DNA of 53,563 bases from Blautia sp. OF03-15BH (GTDB lineage: Bacteria; Bacillota; Clostridia; Lachnospirales; Lachnospiraceae): positions 1 through 53,563 of the forward strand of contig NZ_QSCM01000018.1 of the NCBI RefSeq assembly GCF_003463065.1, read 5' to 3'. A program made the translations under genes and the position numbers. The notes beneath the pieces are model-generated. The model did no database searches and was not told the DNA's origin. It saw only the letters and a program-made list of their open reading frames with translations. This document shows positions 1-6,981 of this stretch, in pieces (positions within the stretch are counted from its first letter, which is position 1; every line of letters begins with the position of its first letter).

Positions 1-264
1 GTAAGGCAGGAAGAAAGTTACACCAGTCAGTGTAGTCCGCTGTCACCGGAGGTGGGAAGGAAATATGCAGAGCCGTGCAAGCGAAAACAGAGGGGGCTAT
101 ACAGAGATGGAAACCAGAATTATAATGCGGATGCTGTCGGTGCATATAATATCCTGAGAAAATATCTCTCCCGCATCCGGAGTAAAAAAAGAACTGTCCG
201 TAACCGGACTGAAAACACCGGAAATCATAAAAGTAGCTGTATAACTCGAAAGAGTAAACAGTAG
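1..264 (+). pseudogene. tnpB: C-terminal end of an IS200/IS605-family TnpB (cut by the window edge)
   Basis: Frame 1 is open from base 1 to the stop at 262-264. It encodes the typical TnpB tail: an YTSQCS zinc-finger half-site, then NADAVGAYNILRKYL, the conserved Asp-x-x-GAxNIL block containing the last catalytic Asp of the RuvC-like domain. TnpB is the RNA-guided nuclease of IS605/IS1341 elements. The N-terminal part lies outside the window, so it cannot be said whether the gene is whole. Only one of the expected paired zinc-finger Cys motifs is clearly CxxC-like here, which may indicate decay. The stop is followed directly by the element's right end. Confidence 0.8.
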
Positions 265-346
265 TGGTGTCATGGACGCACCCTGAAAAAGGCGGTATCC
301 CGCCTCTATTCAGATGCTCTGGTAACTCAGTTACCGAGTAGTTCAC
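143..346 (+). mobile_element. IS200/IS605-type right end, copy 1
   Basis: About 204 bp running from the last codons of tnpB to a terminal GTTCAC. The same sequence recurs at 2286-2488 with only scattered substitutions and one 1-nt deletion. It contains two small hairpins, GGCGG-TATC-CCGCC (near 291-304) and GGTAA-CTCAG-TTACC (near 321-335), as expected for right ends of this single-strand transposing family. In the TnpB family the right end also encodes the 3' part of the guide (omega) RNA. Transporter coding sequence begins immediately after the terminal GTTCAC. Confidence 0.7.
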
Positions 347-711
347 GAAATGCATTGTATGGAATCGGATTGGCCTTTTATGGCTCATTGCTTTTTGCTT
401 CCACTGCGGATGTGGCAGATCATATTAATCTTACCACAAAGACAGATGTTTCCGGCCTTTCTACCAGTATTGCCCAGCTTGGAATGCGCGTAGGAATGCT
501 TCTCGGCAGTGTAGGTGTCTCGGTTATTTTGTCTCTTGGTAAATATGACGCTCAGGCTGCAAATAATAGCATTGCATAATCTTCTGTCACCCTGTTTGCT
601 GAAAGATGCGGATATGCAGTCGTTCCTTTGGTCTGTAGCATTTTGTTAGTTTTGATTAGTAACTTTATAAATGCAGATGAAAAAGTTATAAAATTGAGAA
701 ATACTCAATAA
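346..711 (+). pseudogene. GPH-type sugar:cation symporter remnant, 5'-truncated and with an internal stop
   Basis: Frame 1 continues from the IS right end into a C-terminal transporter fragment. It has a STADVADH segment, the counterpart of the ADVADY motif of glycoside-pentoside-hexuronide (MFS) symporters, then a Gly-rich helix. A TAA at 577-579 interrupts the frame, but the same frame continues beyond it with a further hydrophobic helix and a charged DEKVIKL tail to a second TAA at 709-711, as the family ends. The N-terminal two thirds are absent. It is therefore a dead gene, probably once in an operon with the serine hydrolase that starts 14 nt downstream. An alternative TTG start at 355 exists but would make only a fragment. 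Confidence 0.65.
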
Positions 712-725
712 AGGAGAGAATTCTG

Positions 726-2225
726 ATGACACAATTATTCAATAAATTTTATATTCCTGAAGATGTAGGCATTTCCTCTGTAGCTATTGCCCAGTTTCTG
801 AAAGAATGTGATGAAATAAATTATAAATTGCGGACTCTTCATATTGTTCGCCATGATAAAGCGATAGCAGAAGTTTCCAAATATCCGTTTTGTGCACTTG
901 ATAAAAGATTGGTATATTCCGTAAGCAAAACATTTACATCCACGGCTATAGGGATTGCGGTAAAAGAAGGTTTGTTGCGGGTAGATGATTTCCTTCTTGA
1001 TTATTTTCCGGAATGTCGAGATTTGGACATGGATGATGCAGCCCGTACCATAAAAATTTGCCATCTTTTGACTATGAGTACGGGTCATGGCGTGGATACA
1101 GTGGGAGATATGTGCAATGGCATAAGACCCTGGCCGGAAATCTTTTTTACCAGAAAAATAGTATATGAGCCAGGAACTCATTTTGTCTATAATTCCGGAG
1201 GAACTTATATGCTGTCAGAACTTATCAGCCGTGTGACTGGCATGTGCCTGAAAGATTGGCTACAGAAGCATCTATTTGATCCTCTGGAGATTACAGATGT
1301 CAGTTGGGATAAACATGGAGATGTTAACACTGGAGCATGGGGGCTTTTGATTGCTCCACGTGATCTCACAAAGCTGGGACTTTTGTACTTACATAAAGGT
1401 GTTTACAATGGCATACGCATTCTCACGGAAGAATGGGTTACGGAGGCATCATACCCCCACATTTCCACAAACAGGCAGGGATGTGCCGGATGGGGCCGCC
1501 ACTATGGATATCAAATTTGGGAGAACAGTCCGGGGAGCTATCGTGCTGATGGAGCATTTGGCCAGTATTGCATGGTATTTCCGAAAATGGATATGGTTAT
1601 TACAACTACTGCTGAAGAAACGGATGGAAGCAGAATTTTCCCTCTGATTGAAAAGTATATCCTTAATAACATAACTGAGCAGCCGAAACCTCGTGATGCA
1701 TGGTGTTACCAATACATGAAAAACGTAATGAACCAGTGGGAAACTCCTGTTGTATATTCGCCGAGTGCTTCTTATCTAATGCATATGCTTCAGGGAAAAG
1801 AATTTGATTTACGCAGTCGTACATCAGATGAAAAACATACTCTTCGCTTTGAAATTGGCAACAGCCGTATGGAGTTTGTAATCGATGAAATGCAGACTAT
1901 TCACAGTTCCTGTACTGTTGATTTGTTTGGAGAAACCACATATGCAATTGAAATTCCGTCAAATAGCCCACTTATTGGAGACGAACAGAGAAACCGTATT
2001 TGGAAATATGCTGCCCATCACAGTTGGGTAGACCAGAGTACCCTTATTTTGACTATATGCTGGCAGGAAACCGGGCATTCACAAACATGGAAATTCTATT
2101 TTCATGAAAATACCTTGACTTTGATTGTCACAGATGGTACTAAAGGAATGTTTGAATTGTCTGGTGCGGTGAGTGACCGGAATGTAAGATTTGCTGATAT
2201 GATTTTTGATGGTGCTTTTAGATAG
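726..2225 (+). CDS. Serine hydrolase of the class C beta-lactamase-related family
   Basis: 499 aa with a good RBS (AGGAGAG about 8 nt before the ATG). The N-terminal half has the penicillin-binding-protein/beta-lactamase fold signature: SxxK motif S65-V-S-K68, the usual nucleophile and general base, and a Y155-N156-S157 block in the place of the YxN motif. A DGAFGQ segment near 275 stands where class C enzymes have KTG or HxG. No signal peptide is visible, so it is probably cytoplasmic. The C-terminal 170 aa form an extra beta-rich domain common in such esterase/peptidase relatives. The gene is AT-rich compared with genes right of 5 kb and sits between two IS right ends. Substrate unknown. 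Confidence 0.8.
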   Translation: MTQLFNKFYIPEDVGISSVAIAQFLKECDEINYKLRTLHIVRHDKAIAEVSKYPFCALDKRLVYSVSKTFTSTAIGIAVKEGLLRVDDFLLDYFPECRDLDMDDAARTIKICHLLTMSTGHGVDTVGDMCNGIRPWPEIFFTRKIVYEPGTHFVYNSGGTYMLSELISRVTGMCLKDWLQKHLFDPLEITDVSWDKHGDVNTGAWGLLIAPRDLTKLGLLYLHKGVYNGIRILTEEWVTEASYPHISTNRQGCAGWGRHYGYQIWENSPGSYRADGAFGQYCMVFPKMDMVITTTAEETDGSRIFPLIEKYILNNITEQPKPRDAWCYQYMKNVMNQWETPVVYSPSASYLMHMLQGKEFDLRSRTSDEKHTLRFEIGNSRMEFVIDEMQTIHSSCTVDLFGETTYAIEIPSNSPLIGDEQRNRIWKYAAHHSWVDQSTLILTICWQETGHSQTWKFYFHENTLTLIVTDGTKGMFELSGAVSDRNVRFADMIFDGAFR

Positions 2226-2285
2226 AAACACGTAAAAATACTCCGGGGATTTTTCGGCAAATTTTACAGTTACGTTGTATTGACT

Positions 2286-2488
2286 CATATAATATCCTGA
2301 GAAAATATCTCTCCGTATCCGGAGTAAAAAAAGAACTGTCCGTGACCGGACTGAAAACACCGGAAATCATAAAAGTAGCTGTATAGCTCGAAAGAGTAAA
2401 CAGTAGTGGTGTCATGGACGCACCCTGAAAAATGCGGTATCCCGCCTCTATTCAGATGCTCTGGTAACTCAGTTGCCGAGCAGTTCAC
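2286..2488 (+). mobile_element. IS200/IS605-type right end, copy 2 (solo remnant)
   Basis: A second copy of 143-346 starting at CATATAATATCCTGAG and ending at GTTCAC. No tnpB body precedes it, so it is a solo right end. A 1-nt deletion after CTCTCC shifts the tnpB tail out of frame. The two terminal hairpins are kept; the second reads GGTAAC-TCA-GTTGCC here. It forms the right border of the AT-rich block and interrupts the minus-strand gene to its right. Confidence 0.7.
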
Positions 2489-2803
2489 CTGTGCTAACAT
2501 TCTTCCATAAGAGAATGTCATTATCTGTCCAGCAAGATAATAGTATTCATATTCGAATATTGTCATCTCATCCTTTGTCTCGATGTATTTATGCAAGGCT
2601 TTGTGATCTTCCGGTGTTAACACTATACCTTCCATACTATTTATCAATATCCGCAGTGCTGGATTTTCTTCCACAATTCTCATTGCTTTCACCTGGAGTT
2701 CACGATATTCTGAGTGACTCTTTTTCAAATACTTAGTCACCCATTTCTCCACCGATTCCCATAGTGTACTTTGTTCCCACATGATGTCCTGTTTTTTTCT
2801 CAT
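2489..2803 (-). pseudogene. Small hypothetical protein truncated by the IS right end
   Basis: Starts at 2803 with ATG and an AGAAGGGAG RBS. About 105 residues up to GRMLAQ at 2489 look like genuine coding sequence: charged and helical, with WESVEKWV near the start and EYEYYYLAGQ near the end. From 2488 the frame runs into the IS right end and reads about 67 foreign residues. The natural C-terminus is therefore lost and probably replaced. I do not recognise a function. It resembles a class of small helical proteins of unknown role in Lachnospiraceae, but this cannot be tested here. Confidence 0.5.
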
Positions 2804-2943
2804 ATTGCATTTCTCCCTTCTGAAGTTCTCTTTTCAGTTACATGACTATACCAGAAGTCGGGGAAATAGCAATTCATCAGATGTACCGAAAATACGTGGA
2901 GGAAGTTGGGGATAGTAGACAATATAGGGATATCAGAGCAAAA

Positions 2944-2972
2944 GAAAAGCCATGGTTCGTGCCATGACTTTT
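2944..2972 (-). terminator. Rho-independent terminator of the 2986-3978 gene
   Basis: On the minus strand GAAAAGTCATGGC, a short loop, then CCATGGCTTTTC and TTTT, starting about 14 nt past the stop codon. Confidence 0.6.
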
Positions 2973-2985
2973 CAAAGGAGCCTAT

Positions 2986-3978
2986 TTAATTTCCATTGGA
3001 TGCAATACCTGCCAAACGTAAAGTAACACTATAAGTTGCCTCATCTTCTGTGGCACTATTATTTACACAATCTGCATCTGTGCCTTCCATCCAAATGTAA
3101 GTTCTAAGCAGGATACCATTATATCCGACATTCTTTGCAATTGCTTCACTGTTATTTTCTGTATATCCAGTCGGGAATACGTAATCCTCATCTTCCTTTA
3201 TAACAGACCAATTTTTTCCGTCTTGATCGGAATAATGAGTGTCATAGATATAGGAATACGGTACAGAAGTCAGCTTTGCTGCCTGATCTACAGTAGCAAT
3301 ACAGGTCATTCCATTTTCTGCAGTAGCATCATTTCCTTTTCTGGTTTCTTCTGTAGGTGCATATACAACTCTTAGTGTTTCCGTTCCAGTAGGAGTTTTT
3401 CCATCAGCGGCTAGTGGTTGAGTTGTAAGAGCAATTCGCATAGAATCCGGAATTGTGGTCGAGGATGCCGTCTTCCCATTATCAATAGCAACGGTAATCG
3501 GTTTTCCTTCATTCGAATCCAAATATACATCTGCCAAACCTGTTTCTGTCATAGTATAAAGAATATATTCACTTTTAAGATATGCATAATGCGATTCACC
3601 ACCTGCTTCATATTCACCAGGTTTTGAATCTGTTTTTGTGTTGAACGTAGGCTGTGTATATGTTGTAACATTACCATGTGAGTCCCACCCGAGGCAAATA
3701 TACCAATCCTTTAAATCACTTGTAGAGGAAGGGGTTATTTTACCGCCAAGCGTTGTGGCAGACAGCGACTGATCATTTCCACCGTGCTGTGCACCTTTGT
3801 CAGCTTCTGCAATCTGCAAAATGAAACCATTCGTAGTCGCACTGATTGTAGTCGTGTTTGCTGTTACGGAATTATTTGATACATACCATGCATATGTGGC
3901 TGAGGTTAATGCAACACCAGATATTAAAACTGATGCAGCAGTTGCCACCAACTGCATTTTCATTTTCTTTATATTCAT
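2986..3978 (-). CDS. Secreted TasA/camelysin-like surface protein (SipW-type signal peptide)
   Basis: 330 aa. Residues 1-31 form a signal peptide (basic MNIKKMKMQ, hydrophobic core, then ALTSATYAWY) of the kind seen in SipW-dependent TasA/camelysin proteins, followed by SNNSVTANTTTIS. Near the C-terminus is the block W296-M-E-G-T-D-A-D-C-V followed by a final beta-strand pattern. The same block occurs in the neighbour at 5130-6110, and a weaker version in 4110-4994. The family forms extracellular fibres or cell-wall matrix; the specific role here is inferred. RBS AGAGGTG. No SipW peptidase gene lies in the window. The first in-frame ATG was kept because it begins the signal peptide. Confidence 0.65.
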   Translation of the reverse strand: MNIKKMKMQLVATAASVLISGVALTSATYAWYVSNNSVTANTTTISATTNGFILQIAEADKGAQHGGNDQSLSATTLGGKITPSSTSDLKDWYICLGWDSHGNVTTYTQPTFNTKTDSKPGEYEAGGESHYAYLKSEYILYTMTETGLADVYLDSNEGKPITVAIDNGKTASSTTIPDSMRIALTTQPLAADGKTPTGTETLRVVYAPTEETRKGNDATAENGMTCIATVDQAAKLTSVPYSYIYDTHYSDQDGKNWSVIKEDEDYVFPTGYTENNSEAIAKNVGYNGILLRTYIWMEGTDADCVNNSATEDEATYSVTLRLAGIASNGN

Positions 3979-4004
3979 ACGCTTACATCACCTCTCTGCT
4001 TCTA

Positions 4005-4069
4005 CATACCAAAAAGTAAAAATTACTTTTTGCTCTTTGGTATGTACCCCACGCCACAACCGTGGGGTA
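4005..4069 (-). other. Two abutting hairpins between the TasA-like genes
   Basis: 4045-4069 is a perfect 9-bp stem, TACCCCACG / CGTGGGGTA, with a 7-nt loop and no U-tract. It is directly followed by 4005-4044, a second inverted repeat with CATACC / GGTATG ends and inner AAAAAGTAA / TTACTTTTT. They lie in the 131-bp gap between the stop at 4110 and the start at 3978. They could be an attenuator, an RNA-processing site or a stability element setting the ratio of the two proteins. Confidence 0.5.
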
Positions 4070-4109
4070 TAAATATGATTTTTGATTAATATTCCTATTT
4101 TGGTAAGAA

Positions 4110-4994
4110 TTACTTAGTATATGTACCAGTAGAACCAGTAGATCCACCTGCTGCTGTATTGTCAGCGGTAAAGGATACTGTCAGACCATGTTCTGTCTGA
4201 AGCTTGTCAAGGTTCTTGGTAAATACCTGTGTGTCATCACCATCATAATATACATACATATCAACAGTGACCTGATTAGCAGTACCTACACCCTTGAATC
4301 CCTCTGTCTTTAAAACATACTGATCAGAAGCGTTTTTGGTAATATTTGTAGTTTTAACAGTACCATCTTTGTCATAAACAACCCAGTTATTACCGCAAAT
4401 AACAAGTACACGCATTGCATTTGTTAAGTCATTTGTTGTACTGTCTCCTGTCATAGTAACGCCACTGACACGAAGATTTTTCAGTTCAGTAGTACCTGTT
4501 TTCTCACCAATGTAAAATGTCTGTTTAATTGCAAATCCAGACTGAACAGCAGCATCAGCTGTTCCAGTAGCAGCTGTTCCAGTGATTCCATTTGCGTCTG
4601 CAGTACCAGTGATATCAAACAGAGTTCCTGTTTTCATAGTAGTTGCACCAGCATCAGATGCAAACGCGGACTGCATAACATATCCCTTAGTAGTATCACC
4701 ATTACCGTTTGTGACAGCTTTGTCTATTTTATCTACTTTTGCAGGATAAAGTTTTGTAGCAGTTCCTGTGTAAGAATCTTCTGTACCAGAATTTTCTGAA
4801 GTTACAGTTTTGTCAATTACCATAAATGCAGCATTTGACTGTGCACTGATATTTGTGGTTGTACCTTTAACGGTATTATTACTTACAAACCAAGCATATG
4901 TACTTGATCCCAGCGCTACAGCGGCAACGCATACCATGGCAATGGCTGCTGCCAGCTGTTTTTTCAGCGCTTTTACGCTTTTCGTTTCTGTCAT
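4110..4994 (-). CDS. Secreted TasA/camelysin-like surface protein, paralogue
   Basis: 294 aa from the ATG at 4994, chosen because AGGAGGG lies 7 nt upstream and the signal peptide (MTETKSVKALKKQL, hydrophobic stretch 16-32, SSTYAWFVSNN) starts there. A longer frame to 5057 has no RBS. The signal region and SNNTVKGTTTNISAQ closely match the paralogue at 2986-3978. The rest is Thr/Gly/Asp-rich with many beta-strand-like segments, ending in a GGSTGSTG tail. A YYDGDD block near the C-terminus corresponds to the WMEG block of the neighbours. A secreted fibre or wall protein is the best reading. Confidence 0.65.
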   Translation of the reverse strand: MTETKSVKALKKQLAAAIAMVCVAAVALGSSTYAWFVSNNTVKGTTTNISAQSNAAFMVIDKTVTSENSGTEDSYTGTATKLYPAKVDKIDKAVTNGNGDTTKGYVMQSAFASDAGATTMKTGTLFDITGTADANGITGTAATGTADAAVQSGFAIKQTFYIGEKTGTTELKNLRVSGVTMTGDSTTNDLTNAMRVLVICGNNWVVYDKDGTVKTTNITKNASDQYVLKTEGFKGVGTANQVTVDMYVYYDGDDTQVFTKNLDKLQTEHGLTVSFTADNTAAGGSTGSTGTYTK

Positions 4995-5129
4995 TCTTTT
5001 CCCTCCTGGTTTCCCGGTTTTGTGGGAAACGCTTTCTTCTTCCCGCTTTGTTTTCACAACAGATCTGACGGGAAATTTATCTTGTCTATATAATCAGTGG
5101 CTGTGGCACTGTTTATAGCTGAAACTTTT

Positions 5130-6110
5130 TTACTGATTTCTCCGGTTCTCCCAGGTCACTTCCTTATCCGGATAATAGCTGTCATTCGGTGCTTCATTAC
5201 CGGCCGCATTGATCGGCTTATCACCGGTCAGGGTGTCTTTGATATCCTCGACAAACTTCATAATAAGACTGGAATCATCCTCATAATCAGAATTGATATG
5301 CATGGTAAACTGTACGCTTCCTCCGATGATAGAATCCACGCACTCCGGGTCATCGCCCTCCATCCACACCACAATCGTATATTTGTCAACATTTCCTACA
5401 AGGAAATTCTTTTCTTCATATTTACAGATCACACGGCTGGTCAGGAAATTTTCACATCCCTCTTCCGGTGTGCCATCCTTAGACGGTTCCGCATAAACCA
5501 CACGCTCCCCGTTTTTCCAGACTGCGATCCGGACAGCCTCCTCAGCTCCCTTGGAACAGGAATCCAGCGTGATGCTAGCGACATAGCCCAGATCCTCTTT
5601 TCCGGCATTCCGGACAAAATAGGTATAGGCCATATAGTTTTTTCCGTTGTGGCCTCCTTCTGCCTCATCCAGATTTTCCGGAAGATCACGGATGGAAATG
5701 TTCGTGGCATCCTGCACGGTAGCCGCCTTTAGACGGGCCGTTGCATTCTTGAACTCTCCGTTATCGGCGATGCTGATGCCTCGCCGGTAGAGCTCCAGAC
5801 GGTCCAGATTGATGGTGAAGTTTCCCATTTTCTCCTGCATGAAAGCCGCAATAAAAAGAACAGCGACCAGAAGAAGCAGGCTCAAAAGAAGCAGCTGCAG
5901 GCGATCCAGACGGAGCAGGGCGGCTCCGAGCTTCCGCCTTTTCCTGTGAGGCAGATACATACTAACTATGGTTTCAGGATCTACTTCGTCCCCGTGTTTG
6001 CTTAAAAGTTCTTCCAGTTCCTCGATCCGGACAAGCTCTTCCTTTTCTCTCCGGCGTTTCCGCCTGGATTTTGTCTGCTTTTCTTCCAAATCTTTTTTCC
6101 TGTTTCTCAT
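5130..6110 (-). CDS. Membrane-anchored protein with a TasA-like extracellular domain, coupled to PilZ
   Basis: 326 aa. Residues 1-69 are highly basic or charged and presumably cytoplasmic; the first 30 include several Arg/Lys runs. A single transmembrane helix spans about 70-92, and the remaining 230 aa lie outside. That domain contains W249-M-E-G-D-D-P-E-C-V, shared with the secreted TasA-like protein at 2986-3978. It has no cleavage-type signal peptide, so it likely stays in the membrane. Its ATG overlaps the TGA of the PilZ gene (ATGA), so the two are translationally coupled. A membrane anchor or assembly platform for the matrix proteins is inferred. Confidence 0.6.
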   Translation of the reverse strand: MRNRKKDLEEKQTKSRRKRRREKEELVRIEELEELLSKHGDEVDPETIVSMYLPHRKRRKLGAALLRLDRLQLLLLSLLLLVAVLFIAAFMQEKMGNFTINLDRLELYRRGISIADNGEFKNATARLKAATVQDATNISIRDLPENLDEAEGGHNGKNYMAYTYFVRNAGKEDLGYVASITLDSCSKGAEEAVRIAVWKNGERVVYAEPSKDGTPEEGCENFLTSRVICKYEEKNFLVGNVDKYTIVVWMEGDDPECVDSIIGGSVQFTMHINSDYEDDSSLIMKFVEDIKDTLTGDKPINAAGNEAPNDSYYPDKEVTWENRRNQ

Positions 6111-6790
6111 AGCTTATACCTTTTCTTTACATAAGCCACGTAATCCTGCATTTCTGCCCGCTCCTCCGGATCTCCGAAACGGAGCTGGATGCCGGCTACA
6201 TACCTGAAAACGCTGCCCTTCGGCATTTCACGCGTCCAACAGACCACACCGACCACTTCATGGGCTGCATGGCCGTCCGAAGCCGTACCAAGACGCGGCA
6301 GAGTAAATATACAGATCTCTCCCACCGGAAACCAGCGGTTCATACAGACAGCCAGACCTCCATTGGAAATATCCAGCGTTTCTCCCTTTTCCCTGTCGAT
6401 CTCTCCATCGGAATTCAATGCCCAGGTATCCTGCATGTACTGAATTGGAAGAGCGACTTTCATACGGATATCCGCACGTTTGACCAGCTGACGCTGCTCT
6501 GCCACCCGGCGGATCTTCCAGTAATGGCGAATCCCCTCCTTCACCTCATCATCTGCATAGCCTGCAAGAATACAGGTTTCTTCACCTTCTCCATATTTAA
6601 AGAGTAATTTCTGGTTTTCATCCAGTGGAAGAGACTTCCCTCCCACCATGGGAATGGATACCAGAAATGCCGACTCATCCAATGCCTTGTTAAAGGTACA
6701 GACCATATGAAACTGTGGCTCCTGACTGAGCGGTGCATCAAAGGCGAGACGCATTTTCGTCCCGTGTTTTATCTGTAAAGCTCCTGCCAT
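6107..6790 (-). CDS. PilZ-domain c-di-GMP-binding protein (YcgR-like)
   Basis: 227 aa. Residues 1-95 resemble the YcgR-type N-terminal domain. The PilZ domain starts near 97 and keeps both ligand motifs: RxxxR as R105-A-D-I-R109, and D/NxSxxG as D140-I-S-N-G-G145. Binding of cyclic di-GMP is therefore well supported from family knowledge. YcgR proteins usually act on flagella, but no flagellar gene is near. The stop overlaps the start of the membrane protein at 6110, and two TasA-like genes follow, which points to c-di-GMP control of matrix or surface protein display (inference). RBS TAGGAGA lies before the ATG. Confidence 0.85.
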   Translation of the reverse strand: MAGALQIKHGTKMRLAFDAPLSQEPQFHMVCTFNKALDESAFLVSIPMVGGKSLPLDENQKLLFKYGEGEETCILAGYADDEVKEGIRHYWKIRRVAEQRQLVKRADIRMKVALPIQYMQDTWALNSDGEIDREKGETLDISNGGLAVCMNRWFPVGEICIFTLPRLGTASDGHAAHEVVGVVCWTREMPKGSVFRYVAGIQLRFGDPEERAEMQDYVAYVKKRYKL

Positions 6791-6930
6791 TCTGTTTGTC
6801 TCCTATAAATTCACTTCAAATTAGGGCTTTTGCCCCAGTATCATCATTTTATATGATGCCTGTCAGAAATTCAATACTTTCATCTTCTTAAAAATGACAT
6901 TTTTTTGTCTTAAAACGAAAGATTTTTTGC

Positions 6931-6975
6931 AAAAAAAACGGCTTTCGAAGCTTTTTTCTCCGAAAACCGTTTTTT
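6931..6975 (-). terminator. Rho-independent terminator of the LtaS-like gene
   Basis: AAAAAACGG and CCGTTTTTT arms with an inner GAAA/TTTC pairing, just 7 nt past the stop at 6982, with a run of T on the minus strand. Confidence 0.65.
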
Positions 6976-6981
6976 ATATCC

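Noticed and set aside
735..1181. 148-codon antisense frame over the serine hydrolase
   Set aside because: Shadow of a well supported gene; no RBS and no recognisable motif.
5095..5111. CAGTG-N7-CACTG inverted repeat upstream of the 4110-4994 gene
   Set aside because: Short and without a convincing promoter around it; could be chance.
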